DNA of 64,000 bases from an uncultured Bilophila sp. (GTDB lineage Bacteria > Desulfobacterota > Desulfovibrionia > Desulfovibrionales > Desulfovibrionaceae). Both the position numbers and the translations under genes were made by a program. Each line of letters starts with the position of its first letter. The first letter of the stretch is position 1. The stretch is from NCBI GenBank assembly GCA_902373525.1, contig CABKMN010000004.1, forward strand, positions 1-64,000, given 5' to 3'. Below the pieces are notes generated by a model, which saw only the letters and a program-made list of their open reading frames with translations, had not been told where the DNA came from and searched no databases. Below are positions 26,401 through 36,500 of the stretch, one piece after another.

Positions 26401-27068
26401 ACCTTCTCCGCAACGAACAAACCATATCCCAGCCGCGTTCCCGAACAGGCGCCTTCGGGGCATCGCCCCAGCCATGCCATCAGTTCCGAACGCGCCACGC
26501 CCTGAAACAACAACCGTCCCGCCAGTTCGGCAAGACGTCGGGAATGATCCTCATACAGCGTCACGGCCAAGCCCCGCCGCTCCAGCCGCTCGGCCAGCAC
26601 GGCGGGAGGGACGGCCCCCCGCGCACAGCCCCGTCCCCTGCGGCCCGGACCCTCACGCAGAAGAATATCCGTCAGCAACACCCGCCCTCCGGGGCGCAGA
26701 ACCCGCCGCATCTCGGCAAGAGCCCGCTCGGGAGCCTCCGAAAGCGAAAGCACGCACTCACAGACGATCCCGTCCATACAGGCATCCCGGAAAGGAAGCC
26801 TTTCGAGCGTCCCCGCCGTCAGACATGCGGAGACACGCCGCGCGGCCTCCTCCAGCATGGACGGCGAAGCGTCCAGACCCACAGGACGGAATCCGCGTTC
26901 CCGCAGCAACGCCAGCGTCACCCCCGGACCGCATCCCAAGTCGACCACCCGCTGCCCCGTACGGAAGCGGCACGCCTCAAGCCCGTGCGCCGTCAATTCC
27001 ACGCCGCCCGGCCTGAGGCAATCGCCCGTCGCCGTACGGAACGGTTCCCGCTGATACAGCGGGTTCAT
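26397..27068 (-). CDS. SAM-dependent methyltransferase (DVU_1556 type)
   Basis: This 223-residue class I methyltransferase has motif I VVDLGCGPGVTLALL (about 41-55), the acidic end PVGLDAS, and the MRRVLRPGGRVLLTD strand of UbiE-like enzymes. A Gly/Arg-rich stretch interrupts the middle, and no substrate-specific motif is evident. It overlaps the zinc-ribbon gene before it and the C-GCAxxG-C-C gene after it by four bases each (ATGA), so it is firmly within the aldehyde oxidoreductase operon. Confidence 0.87.
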   Translation of the reverse strand: MNPLYQREPFRTATGDCLRPGGVELTAHGLEACRFRTGQRVVDLGCGPGVTLALLRERGFRPVGLDASPSMLEEAARRVSACLTAGTLERLPFRDACMDGIVCECVLSLSEAPERALAEMRRVLRPGGRVLLTDILLREGPGRRGRGCARGAVPPAVLAERLERRGLAVTLYEDHSRRLAELAGRLLFQGVARSELMAWLGRCPEGACSGTRLGYGLFVAEKV

Positions 27069-27280
27069 TTGTCTTCCAACAGGGCTTCCACTTCCGCCAT
27101 CTTGCCTTCCGCCAACGATTTCGGGATCAGCGTCAGACCGCAGGAAGGACAGCGCGGCAACGACACGTCAAAAGCACTGCCGAGATATCCGACCTGCACC
27201 TTGACCTGCTCCAGCGGGCGCCCGCACCGGGCGCAGACCCAATCCCCGGCATCCGGCCTGTATTCCGGTTCCATAGCCAT
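27065..27280 (-). CDS. Small CxxC-CxxC redox or zinc-ribbon protein (DVU_1557 type)
   Basis: This 71-residue protein has two CxxC knuckles, Cys16/Cys19 (VCARCG) and Cys44/Cys47 (RCPSCG), with a beta-prone stretch between. This fits a zinc ribbon or rubredoxin-like iron site. The C-terminus is a charged helix. A strong AGGAGG ribosome site precedes the ATG at 27280. It lies 15 bases after the multi-cluster flavoprotein gene and overlaps the methyltransferase gene. Confidence 0.85.
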   Translation of the reverse strand: MAMEPEYRPDAGDWVCARCGRPLEQVKVQVGYLGSAFDVSLPRCPSCGLTLIPKSLAEGKMAEVEALLEDK

Positions 27281-27295
27281 GACGTTCCCTCCTGT

Positions 27296-29641
27296 CTACA
27301 GATGAAACGGATTGCGGGCCGCGTCATAGCGCCCTTCCGGAGTTGAGGTGCCGGGCACTTCCATGCGGTGGCAGTAGGCGTCGTGAACGACGCAGCCGTC
27401 CGCCTCCACACTGTATTCCACCCAAAACGTCACCCGCACGGGCCGCAGCGACGCGAGGAAATGTCCGTTGTCCCTGTTCAGGAACCGATCACCGGTGGCC
27501 TCGGCATGCCGCACGACCCGCACGGCGTCTTCCCGCAGGATGTGACGCTCTTCCATACGTTCAAGCACGTCCGGCGTCATACGCACCGCCACGCCTGCGT
27601 CTTCGCCCGGCTCGACCGGCTGGCCGCAATACCGTTCGAGGACTCGCGAACGAAGCGCGGCGCGTCCGGCTCTGCGGGCCGAAAGCCCGCTCCCTTTGGC
27701 GTCCGCCATCTCGCGCAGCGAATTTCCGGAAGGAAAAAAGAGGTCCAGCAGATGCAGCGACGGCTTGCCTTCGGCGACCAGCCGCTCACGGCACATGATG
27801 CAGGAGGTGATCGCGTCGTGCGCCAGTTGACCGGCACGGTCGGCGGCGATGGCGGACGCGAGCTGCGGATCGACATTCCATGTCAGGCCGCCGTATCCGC
27901 AGCACGGCGTCGTTTCGCCGGACAGCCGGGGCTCCTCAAAGGAAACGCCCTTCTTGCCCAACAGGCTCCTGACGGAGCGCAGCCATACGCCGTCGTGGCG
28001 CGCGGAACAGGGATCATGGATACTCAGGGCGGGGACTTCACAACAGACCGCCTTACCGAGCGGCAGGGACGAACATTCCGTATCCAGCACTTCCCACAGG
28101 GAAACCACGGTCATGTCCGGGATGGCGTCGCGCAACGTCTTGCAGCAGGAAGCGCAGGCGGCGATGACCCGAGGACGTCCCAACGACTCCCAGACGCCCC
28201 GCAACCGCTCGACGCTTTCCCCGAACAGCCGTTCCTCCCCGGCCCACTGCGCGGGCACGCCGCAGCATTGCAGCAACAAACCGACGTCGCCGAGGTCCTT
28301 GCGCAGCACGTCATACACGGCGAGCACCTGATCGCCGCGCGCCCCCGCAAGCTGACAGCCGGGGAAAAAAACGTTCCGGCACGATTCGCTTTCGGAACCG
28401 GCAAACGCCAGAGCGCATTCCAAACTGTTGCTGGCGGCCATGTCTTCGAGCGCGAACTCGTGCGCCGAAGGCGGCATCATGCCTCGCCGGACCATATCCT
28501 GCCGGAACGACAGGCACAGGTCCGCCATAGAAAAACCTTCGGGACACAATACCTCGCACTGCCCGCACAGCGTACAGCTGTTGATCATCGTATTGGCCTG
28601 ATGATGCCCCTTCACAATGGCCGCGTTGTTGTACATCTGCCGGGCGTAGACGCGCGGATAACCCTTGTATTTCCGCATGTACAGACACTCGCGCACGCAG
28701 ATGAGGCATTCGCACTGCAAACACCGTCCGGCTTCCGTCCGGGCTTCGTCGGGCGTATAGCCCTCCGCCGGATTCGCGGGCTCCTGCCGCTGGAGCGGCG
28801 CCAACCCGTCGATGGGCGTGTGCAGCCGCGTTGCGCTCACGCCTTCGTTTTCGCGGGACGCCGTCAGCGACACGCCGGTCATCACCCGCTCCAGCGTCAG
28901 CGCCGCGCGACGGCCTTCCGCCGCCCACGCGACCGGGACGGCCCGTCCGTCGGGCGCGGGCCGGCCACCGTAGCACACCCGCTCCGGGCCCGCCGCAAGG
29001 TTCAAGGTCACGGCATCCACGGCATCCGCCGCCGGAGCCAGCCCGGACGCGCGGGAAAGGTCCACGAATACGGCGTCGCGTTCTTCAGCTTCGCGCAACA
29101 ACGCCTCGTCCGGCACCCGCCGGGTAAAAGTCACGCCGCCCCGGCGCAGGGCGTCGAGTTCGCTCTCCAGCGCCTCCGGCGTCAGAAGCGGAAACGCCGC
29201 CAGCAACCCGACTCCGGGGCGCTCATCCTCATAAAAAAGCTCAACCGGATACGCCTTTCGAGAAAGGTCCCACGCCGCGACCAGCCCCGCCATGCCGTCG
29301 CCCAGCACCGCGACGCGCTTGGCCTTTGGAGGACGCGGCAAGGTACGGGTCTGCTGCGGACAGGCGGAAACGCAGGCGCGTTCCAGAGCGCCCACGGCAA
29401 GCGCGCCGCCAAGTTCCTGACGGATGCAGGCACCTTCGCAGGGGTGTTCGCAAATCCTCCCGATCACTCCGGGCAACGGCAGATACCGTTCCAGCACCTT
29501 GCGGGCACCGGCGACGTCCCCGTGCGCCATCTTTTCGAGAAAGGGACGCACATCCATCTGGAGCGGACAGGCCGCCCGGCATTTCGGCATGTCGTCCTGC
29601 GTGCATTGTCGTTCCCAGTTCCGCAAATCCGCCTGTTCCAT
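27296..29641 (-). CDS. Pyridine nucleotide-disulfide oxidoreductase/multi-cluster CCG protein (DVU_1558 type)
   Basis: This 781-residue electron-transfer protein is a fusion. Residues 1-100 carry Cys motifs like the small subunit of glutamate synthase (CRAACPLQ, CEHPCEGAC). A flavin/NAD-binding region begins VAVLGDGMAG (about 110-119). Two ferredoxin-like [4Fe-4S] motifs follow (CLQCECLICVREC and CTLCGQCEVLCP). Then come two CCG domains as in HdrB and GlpC (FFPGC...CCGVPA and DPCSA...CCGYGG). It probably moves electrons between the aldehyde oxidoreductase and a cytoplasmic carrier. The ATG at 29641 follows GGGAGG. Confidence 0.88.
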   Translation of the reverse strand: MEQADLRNWERQCTQDDMPKCRAACPLQMDVRPFLEKMAHGDVAGARKVLERYLPLPGVIGRICEHPCEGACIRQELGGALAVGALERACVSACPQQTRTLPRPPKAKRVAVLGDGMAGLVAAWDLSRKAYPVELFYEDERPGVGLLAAFPLLTPEALESELDALRRGGVTFTRRVPDEALLREAEERDAVFVDLSRASGLAPAADAVDAVTLNLAAGPERVCYGGRPAPDGRAVPVAWAAEGRRAALTLERVMTGVSLTASRENEGVSATRLHTPIDGLAPLQRQEPANPAEGYTPDEARTEAGRCLQCECLICVRECLYMRKYKGYPRVYARQMYNNAAIVKGHHQANTMINSCTLCGQCEVLCPEGFSMADLCLSFRQDMVRRGMMPPSAHEFALEDMAASNSLECALAFAGSESESCRNVFFPGCQLAGARGDQVLAVYDVLRKDLGDVGLLLQCCGVPAQWAGEERLFGESVERLRGVWESLGRPRVIAACASCCKTLRDAIPDMTVVSLWEVLDTECSSLPLGKAVCCEVPALSIHDPCSARHDGVWLRSVRSLLGKKGVSFEEPRLSGETTPCCGYGGLTWNVDPQLASAIAADRAGQLAHDAITSCIMCRERLVAEGKPSLHLLDLFFPSGNSLREMADAKGSGLSARRAGRAALRSRVLERYCGQPVEPGEDAGVAVRMTPDVLERMEERHILREDAVRVVRHAEATGDRFLNRDNGHFLASLRPVRVTFWVEYSVEADGCVVHDAYCHRMEVPGTSTPEGRYDAARNPFHL

Positions 29642-29673
29642 AGGGCCTCCCGAAAGGCTTTTCATACCAGACG

Positions 29674-29722
29674 ACCCTCCCGGCTTTCATAACGTACCTC
29701 GTTACAAAAGAACCGGGAGGGT
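29674..29722 (-). terminator. Hairpin between the aldehyde oxidoreductase and flavoprotein genes
   Basis: The arms ACCCTCCCGG and CCGGGAGGGT (10 bp, perfect) are separated by 29 bases that hold an inner GTAACG/CGTTAT repeat. A second, GC-only repeat lies at about 29731-29754. It could reduce read-through so that the oxidoreductase is made in excess over the downstream proteins. Confidence 0.45.
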
Positions 29723-29776
29723 TTCAAGGTCCGGCCCCGTAAAAGGCCGGGCCGTTCTCCGCAGTTTTTCAGCGGG

Positions 29777-32503
29777 TTACTTCTTCATGGCGGCCAGCAC
29801 CTTTTCGGGCCGCGCGGGCAGATGCGTCACGCGAGCGCCGCAGGCGTGGTAGATGGCGTTGATGATGGCCGCGTGCGGCGCGGTCAACGGGAGTTCGCCG
29901 ACGCCGGACGCGCCGAACGGGCCGTCCTTGCGCGGGCTTTCAACGTAGATCAGTTCGATGTCGTCAGGCACGTCCTTGATATAGGGCAGACCGGCTCCGA
30001 CGAGCGAGGCATGCTTCTTGATGTCCTCGTAGTCTTCGGAAAGCGCCAGACCGATACCCTGCGCAAGACCGCCGTACAACTGGCCGTCCGTCACAAGGCG
30101 GTTATTCACCTTGCCGATGTCGGCGATCATGGTGAGCTTTTCCACCGTCGTCTTGCCGGTGGCGACTTCCACCGCCACTTCGGCCATGAACAGGCCGTAC
30201 ATGTAGCAGCAGAAGGGTTCGCCCTGCGCGTTCGCATCGGGAGACGTACACGGCGTCGTCCACTTGCCGTACTGGCGCACTTCGCGGCCTTCGGCCTTCA
30301 TCTCTTCATAGGTGTAGAACCCGCCGCCGGGCTTCTTCATGGCTTCGACGAGCGTTTCGCAGGCCACGCGGATGGCGTTGCCCACCACCAGCTGCGAACG
30401 GGAACCGCCGGCGGGGCCGCCCACGGGGGCCTTGGAGGTATCGTTCATGACCAGACGTATCTTGTCGGCGGCGATGTTCAGGGGACGCAGCGCCTCATGG
30501 GCCGTGCCCAGCGCGCCCGCGTCGGCGCCCTGACCGTGATCGCCCCAGCACACGCCGATGGTGACGGTGCCGTCTTCATTGTACTGCGCCCAGCTTTCCG
30601 CGGAGTCCGGGCCGTCCAGACCACAGCCGTAAATGCCGATGGCGATGCCCACGCCGCGCTTGACGGCGTCCGTGGAGTTCGCGGCGGCCTTTTCCTTCGC
30701 GGCCTTGTACTTCGGACGCAGGATGTCGATCATGTCCGGCAGACTGAAGACTTCGGGCGTCTGACCGGACGGGTTGGTATCGCCGGGCTTGTAGCAGTTG
30801 ACGGCGCGCAGTTCCAACGGGTCCATGCCGAGCTTTTCCGCCAGTTCGTCCATCAGGACTTCGGACGGGAACTCGCTTTCCGGAGCGCCGTAGCCACGGA
30901 ACGCCGCGCCCCAACCGTGGTTGGTGCAGACCGTGCGGCCGACGCCGCGGATGTTTTCGATGCCGTAACCGGCGCCGATGTACTGCGCGCCGCGCAGGGT
31001 CAGGAGGTCGCCGAATTCCGAGTACGGACCATGGTCAACGCTCCAGTCGGTTTCCATCGCCTTGATCTTACCGGTGGCCTTGTCGGCGGCGTACCGGACG
31101 GTCGTGAAGAACGGCGAACGCTTGCCGGTGTACTGCTGCTGCTGTTCGTAGTTGTAGTGCAGGTGGCAGGGACGGCCGGTCGCAAGAACGGCCACGCCGA
31201 TGAGCGCTTCCATCGTCGGGCTGAACTTGTACCCAAAAGTGCCGCCGGCGTTGCACTGCACCATGACCATGTCGTTCGCGAAATCAAGGCCCAGACCGGG
31301 GGCGATCATCAGGCCGTGCAGGTGCAGGCCGATGGATTTCGAATGAATGACCAGCTTGCCTTCTTCGTTCATGTAGCCGTACCCCACGTCGGGTTCGATG
31401 GGCAGGTGCGGCTGGCGCTGGGTGTAGAAATCGTCTTCCACGACCACGTTGGCGGGATCGGCGAAGAAGGGGGCGGTTTCCTGTCCCTTCACTTCCTTCT
31501 GCTCGAAATACACGTTCGGAGTGCCGGGATGGATTTCAATGGCGTCGGGAGCCATCGCGTCCGGGGCGTTCAGGTATTCGGGCAGCAGTTCGAGATCGAA
31601 TTTCACCTTGTCGGCGGCGGCGCGGGCGTGGGCCTCGGAGTCGGCGCACACGATGGCGAGCGCGTCGCCGTACTGGAAGATTTTGGTATCGTTGAGAATG
31701 GGACGATCCCAGCCGTCACCCTTGTTGGTCGGGAAGGTGATCAGGCCGGTGATGCGGTTCTTGCCCTTGACGTCCTTGTGGGTCAGCACGCGGAACACGC
31801 CGGGCATCTTTTCGGCTTCGGACGTGTCGATGCCCTTGATGTTGGCGTGTGACACCTTGGCCTGCGCCAGCGCCAGATGCAGCGTATTCGGGGGCATCTT
31901 GAGGCCGGTGTCCGCACCGAAATCGTGCGTGCCGGTCACCTTGGCGACGGCGTTGGGACGCGGACGACGGGAACCCCACGTACGCCCGTCCACAGGTTCC
32001 TTATACTGGATGTCGCTGACGGACTTTTCGCCGCGCATGACCGCGGCGGCGTCCATGACGGCGTCCACCAGCGGTTTGTAGCCGGTGCAGCGGCAGGCGT
32101 TGCGGTGGCTCTGGAACCAGTCGCGCACCTCGTTGCGGGTCGGGGCGGGATTGCCGTCCAGCAGGCACTTGGCGGAAACGATGAAGCCGGGCGTACAGAA
32201 GCCGCACTGCGCGCCGCCGTGGAACATCCACGACTGCTGCAACGGATGCAGGTGCTCGGGCGTCCCGATGCCTTCAAGGGTCGTGATGGAGGCGTTGTCC
32301 TGAACGCGTTTCATCTTCATCGTACAGGTACGGACCAGCTTGCCGTCGAGGATGACGTTACAGGCTCCGCACTGTCCCGTGCCGCACCCGACCTTCACGC
32401 TGGTCAGCAGAAGCTGCCCGCGCAACACGTCCGCCAGCGAATCTTCGGGATTCACCAGCAGCGTCTTCGACATACCGTTCACTCTGAGCGTTTTGGAAAT
32501 CAT
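29777..32503 (-). CDS. mop: Aldehyde oxidoreductase, mononuclear molybdenum type (MOP)
   Basis: This 908-residue xanthine oxidase-family enzyme oxidises aldehydes to acids. The N-terminal [2Fe-2S] domain has Cys40, 45, 48 and 60; the second has Cys100, 103, 137 and 139. These are the positions known for Desulfovibrio gigas Mop, and length also matches. The molybdopterin-cytosine-dinucleotide part carries the Gly-rich loops and ends with GPFGASGVGELPLTAP, holding the catalytic Glu (869 in the known enzyme). No FAD domain is present, as in Mop. Ribosome site AAGGAG precedes the start. It heads the operon. Confidence 0.96.
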   Translation of the reverse strand: MISKTLRVNGMSKTLLVNPEDSLADVLRGQLLLTSVKVGCGTGQCGACNVILDGKLVRTCTMKMKRVQDNASITTLEGIGTPEHLHPLQQSWMFHGGAQCGFCTPGFIVSAKCLLDGNPAPTRNEVRDWFQSHRNACRCTGYKPLVDAVMDAAAVMRGEKSVSDIQYKEPVDGRTWGSRRPRPNAVAKVTGTHDFGADTGLKMPPNTLHLALAQAKVSHANIKGIDTSEAEKMPGVFRVLTHKDVKGKNRITGLITFPTNKGDGWDRPILNDTKIFQYGDALAIVCADSEAHARAAADKVKFDLELLPEYLNAPDAMAPDAIEIHPGTPNVYFEQKEVKGQETAPFFADPANVVVEDDFYTQRQPHLPIEPDVGYGYMNEEGKLVIHSKSIGLHLHGLMIAPGLGLDFANDMVMVQCNAGGTFGYKFSPTMEALIGVAVLATGRPCHLHYNYEQQQQYTGKRSPFFTTVRYAADKATGKIKAMETDWSVDHGPYSEFGDLLTLRGAQYIGAGYGIENIRGVGRTVCTNHGWGAAFRGYGAPESEFPSEVLMDELAEKLGMDPLELRAVNCYKPGDTNPSGQTPEVFSLPDMIDILRPKYKAAKEKAAANSTDAVKRGVGIAIGIYGCGLDGPDSAESWAQYNEDGTVTIGVCWGDHGQGADAGALGTAHEALRPLNIAADKIRLVMNDTSKAPVGGPAGGSRSQLVVGNAIRVACETLVEAMKKPGGGFYTYEEMKAEGREVRQYGKWTTPCTSPDANAQGEPFCCYMYGLFMAEVAVEVATGKTTVEKLTMIADIGKVNNRLVTDGQLYGGLAQGIGLALSEDYEDIKKHASLVGAGLPYIKDVPDDIELIYVESPRKDGPFGASGVGELPLTAPHAAIINAIYHACGARVTHLPARPEKVLAAMKK

Positions 32504-32791
32504 GCGCCACTCCTTGATTCCGCGGCCGACCCGAAGGCTCCAACCGGAGAGTTTCTGGACATCCGGGTGAAAACGATTCCCTTTTCACCCGTTCCCTTGT
32601 AGCTTAAGCGTACCCGAAGCGGGAAACCGCCGCATCCGACGGACACGATTTCAAACAAAAACGGTTCCCGAAAGTCCGCATACCCCCATCTCTGCTTTTT
32701 TGAGCAGATATGTTTATTCATGCATATAAGAAGCCCCGCATTCTGTCAATGCGGTCACGCCAAAATCAGAGTCTCCTGCAAGGAAACGATC
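32504..32791 (-). promoter_or_regulatory. Divergent intergenic region and long leader of the aldehyde oxidoreductase gene
   Basis: No gene fits these 288 bases. A minus-strand promoter candidate at 32723-32749 has a consensus TTGACA and TATATG spaced by 15 bases. This would give a leader of about 210 bases. Within it a perfect 9-bp hairpin (GGGTGAAAA/TTTTCACCC) lies at 32565-32590, plus shorter GC stems. Such a leader could hold a molybdenum-cofactor or metal-responsive element, but I could not match one by eye. Confidence 0.45.
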
Positions 32792-33085
32792 ATGGAAAAC
32801 AGTTCCCGCTTTTTCAGGAATACGGCCTGCGCCTATTTTCCCTGCCACCCGAACGCCGATCCCGAAACATTCAATTGCCTTTTCTGCTACTGCCCCCTGT
32901 ACTTCCTGCCGGAATGCCTCGGCGCGCCCCGCCGGACGGCGACCGGCGTCAAGGACTGTTCCCACTGCCGCGTGCCGCATCAGCCGGAAACGTATGATCG
33001 CATCGTCGAAAAACTTTCCTCGGCCATCAAGGAACGCGCCGCGCAAAACGTGTCCGGGGAAAACCCTCGACAGACCTCCGAATGA
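32792..33085 (+). CDS. Cysteine-rich small-domain protein
   Basis: This 97-residue protein has the conserved core of the Pfam cysteine-rich small domain: CAYFPCHP near residue 13, FNCLFCYCPLYF near 28, then a Cys in PEC and the CSHC pair. The clustered Cys residues should bind zinc or iron-sulfur. The family often sits near cobalamin or anaerobic redox genes, but no function is established. The ATG at 32792 follows AAGGAAACG. It is divergent from the aldehyde oxidoreductase gene. Confidence 0.88.
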   Translation: MENSSRFFRNTACAYFPCHPNADPETFNCLFCYCPLYFLPECLGAPRRTATGVKDCSHCRVPHQPETYDRIVEKLSSAIKERAAQNVSGENPRQTSE

Positions 33086-33091
33086 TCTTAT

Positions 33092-33120
33092 TTGAAAAGG
33101 GACGCCGCCTGCGTTATAGT
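33092..33120 (+). promoter_or_regulatory. Strong promoter for the 75-residue protein gene
   Basis: TTGAAA and TATAGT are separated by exactly 17 bases, with an expected start near 33127 and a leader of about 33 bases. It is among the best sigma-70 matches in the window. Confidence 0.65.
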
Positions 33121-33159
33121 CTTCTCCCTGAAAAACTTTCAATGTGCAAGGAAGAGCCC

Positions 33160-33387
33160 ATGTCCAATCCGAAAATCGAACAGGCCCGAGAGGCCCTCGC
33201 CAAAGTCGAAGCCCATGTGGAAACCCTGACGCCCCAGACGGAAGCCCGCCATCAGGCGGAACGCGTCCGCGACAACCTGTCGGCCTGCATCGCCATGGGC
33301 GACTGCAATCCCAAGGCGGCCGAAATCCTTCTGCCGAACGTACTGACGGCCGCCCATGAGTATCTGGTGGCCATCGGCAAAAACTAG
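33160..33387 (+). CDS. Small helical protein of unknown function
   Basis: This 75-residue protein is acidic and almost entirely helix-prone (IEQAREALAKVEAHVETL, then a second amphipathic helix). It has two Cys residues (SACIAMGDCN) and no signal or membrane segment. AAGGAAG lies eight bases before the ATG at 33160. Its own promoter and a perfect terminator make it a single-gene unit, so it is probably well expressed. I do not recognise a family. Confidence 0.75.
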   Translation: MSNPKIEQAREALAKVEAHVETLTPQTEARHQAERVRDNLSACIAMGDCNPKAAEILLPNVLTAAHEYLVAIGKN

Positions 33388-33407
33388 TTTCGAGGCCCAC
33401 GCGCCGC

Positions 33408-33443
33408 AAGCCCGGAAAAGGCCGCAAGGAACTTTCCGGGCTT
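33408..33443 (+). terminator. Intrinsic terminator of the 75-residue protein gene
   Basis: The perfect 11-bp arms AAGCCCGGAAA and TTTCCGGGCTT are followed by TTGTCCTTTT-like sequence. The far arm covers the TTG at 33442, which argues against that codon as the start of the following kinase gene. Confidence 0.75.
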
Positions 33444-33504
33444 GTCCTTTTCCGCCCCGGGCCGCTTTTCCCCGAACATCCGACAGCGCTTTCGTGAGGT
33501 CCGC

Positions 33505-36500
33505 GTGCGTCTGCTGACAGTGCTTCTTTTTGGCGTCTTCCTCGTGGCGACCCAGGTTTTTCTGGTCCTCAAGGCCATGCAGGACAACCTGTTCGAACGG
33601 AACGTCGATCCGGTCGACGCCGTGGTGGAACGCCTGCCCTCCATCTTCGACGAACTTACTCCGCAGGAACGTGTCTGGCTGTCCAAGCACCACACGATCC
33701 GGGTCGGCATCGATCCCGACTTCTATCCCATGGAAATGTTCGACGCCGAAGGGCACTACACCGGCATCGGCCCCGACTACCTGCGCGTGCTCAAGAAGAT
33801 GACCGGCCTGACGTTCCATGTGGCCCAGCCCGTCGACTGGACGGACACGACCGCCATGGCCACCTCCAAGCGCATCGACGTGTACATCGCCGCCGCCGAA
33901 ACCCGGCACCGGGCGCAGTACATGCTGTTCACGCCCTCCTACATCGTGCTGCCCGGCATCATCGTGACCCGGCAGGGAGCGAAGGGCGAGCCCGAAACGG
34001 CTCCCGTCATCGACAACCTCAAGAACTTGTCCGGGAAGCGCGTCGCCGTCGTCAACCGCTATTCATGGCACGACTTCCTTGAGGAACTCCATCCCGAAAT
34101 CACGCCCGTGGTGGTCAAGAACACGCTTGAGGGCCTGCAAAAGGTCGCGTTCGGCGAAGTCGACGCCATGATCGACTACCAATTCAACATTACGGAAAAA
34201 ATCAGCAACAGCGGCATCCGCAACCTCCGCGTGGCGGGCGTCATCGACGCGCCGTACGGGCATGCCTTCGGCATCCGCAAGGACTGGCCCGAACTGCACA
34301 GCATCATCAACAAGGCGCTGGCGAAAGTCACGCCCGAGGAACGCCGGGTCATCGCCCAGAAGTGGCTCCAGCCCTACGAAAAGAAGGCGTTCTCCAAGCA
34401 GACGATCTGGATGATGCTGTTCGCCGCCGAAGTGCTGTTTACCGTCTTCGCGTTCGTCCTGTACTGGAACTTTTCGCTCAAGCGGCAGGTCTCGCGCCGG
34501 ACGGCGCAGCTCAATCAGGAACTGATCAAGTACGACCGCGCCGAAAAGGAGTTGCGGGAAAGCCGGGCCATGCTGGAACAGTCCAACCTCGAACTGGAAC
34601 ACAGGGTCAACGAGCGCACCCGCGATTTGCAAGCCATCAACGCGGAACTGCAACTCGCCAAAGAGGCCGCCGACGCCGCCACCACCGCGAAAAGCCAGTT
34701 CCTCGCCAACATCAGTCACGAAATCCGCACGCCGCTGCACGGGATCATGGCCTTCGCCGAACTCGCCCTGCTCAAGGAGAAGACCCCGCCCCACCGTTAT
34801 CTTCGGGCCATCCTCCAGTCGTCCCGCGCGCTGCTCGAAATCATCAACGACCTGCTCGACGTCTCCAAAATCGAAGCGGGCCATCTGGAACTGGAGCAGG
34901 CCCCCTTCATGCTCGACGACGTGGTCCACCACGTCTGCACCGTCGCCCTGCACAACGCGCAGGCCGGGGGCATCGAACTGGTGGTGGACATGGAGCCCAC
35001 CATGCAGCTCGCGCTGATCGGCGACGCCGGGCGGTTGCAGCAGATCATCATGAACCTCGTGACCAACGCGGTAAAATTCACCGGCCCCGGCGGGCAAATC
35101 TGCGTGACCCTCAAACAGGCCCATGCCGAACCGCTCCCCGACGCCCCGGACCAGCAGCGCGTACAGATCATCTGCTTCGTACGCGACACCGGCGTGGGCA
35201 TCGCCCCCGAATTCCTGAGCCAGCTGTTCCAGCCTTTCCGGCAGGTGGACGCCTCCACGACGCGCCGCCACGGCGGGACCGGCCTCGGCCTGTGCATCTG
35301 CCGCCAGCTCGTCGAAATGATGCACGGCGAAATCTGGGTGGAGTCGGAACCCAACGTCGGCAGCACGTTCGCGTTTTCCGTCCCTCTGAATACGCAGCCC
35401 GCCACGGGCGTCGCCGCGCATCTGCCCGAACCGCCGTCGGACCCCATCCACGCGCTCGTGCTCAGCGCTTCGCCGCTCCAGACGGAAGTGCTCTGCCGTC
35501 ACTTCGCGGCCCTCGGCATCGCCGCCGTCACGGCGGCCACCACGGAAGAGGCCGTACGCAAGGCGCAGGACCTGCCCAAGAAGCAGCCTGACCTGCTGTT
35601 CCTCGACCGCAAGCTGGCGGAGCCGAACACGCTCTACGCCCTGCGCGTGCTGCGCACGGCCTTCGGGCGCACGATCCCGGCCATCCTCATGGACGAGCAC
35701 GCGGGCGAGCAAATCCTGTCGGATTCCAACCGGGACGCCGCCCAGCACGACGGGCAGGTGGCGATCCTGTCCCTCGTGACCCTGCGCGGGCTGCACGAAT
35801 CCATCGTGTCCCTCAACGAGCCCTGTCTCGTGGCCTACTCGGGGCGGCTCCACTCCCTGCCCTCGCCGATGGAAACGCCGCTCTTTCACGACGTCCGCAT
35901 TCTGGTCGCCGAAGACAATCCGACCAATCAGGAAATCATGGAAGCCCTGTTTGAAGACACGGGCGTGCAGCTCACCATCGTGAGCAACGGCAAGCAGGCG
36001 CTCGACGCACTCCGGGTGGGCGCACAGCGGGGCGAACACTTCGACCTCGTGCTCATGGACGTGCAGATGCCGGTCATGGACGGATACGAAGCCACCCGCA
36101 TCATCCGCACCATGCCGGAACTGGAAGGGCTGCCCATCGTCGCCATCACGGCGCACGCCATGCACGAGGACAAGATGCGGGCGCTTTCCGCGGGCATCGC
36201 GCGCTACCTGTCCAAGCCGCTCAGCCGGGCGGCCCTGTTCGGCACCCTGCGGGCCCTGCTTCCGAACAAAATCATGCCCCGCAAACCGGAGCAGGCCGCC
36301 GAAGCCGCGCCCGCTCCCGCGCCGGTGGTCCACAACAGCGCCGCGCTTCCGCCCTGCCTCGACGCCAGCGCCGTGGAGCGGCTCAACGTCTCGCCCGAGA
36401 CGTATCAGAAAATCCTGCGGGGGTATGTACGCAACACCTCGGAGGCGCTCCCCGCGCTCCGCAAGGGGCTGTATCTGGACCCGACGGTCCCCGAGCAGAG

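Noticed and set aside
33442..33504. TTG at 33442 as start of the hybrid kinase
   Set aside because: It lies in the arm of the preceding gene's terminator; the GTG at 33505 has a ribosome site and leads directly into the membrane helix.
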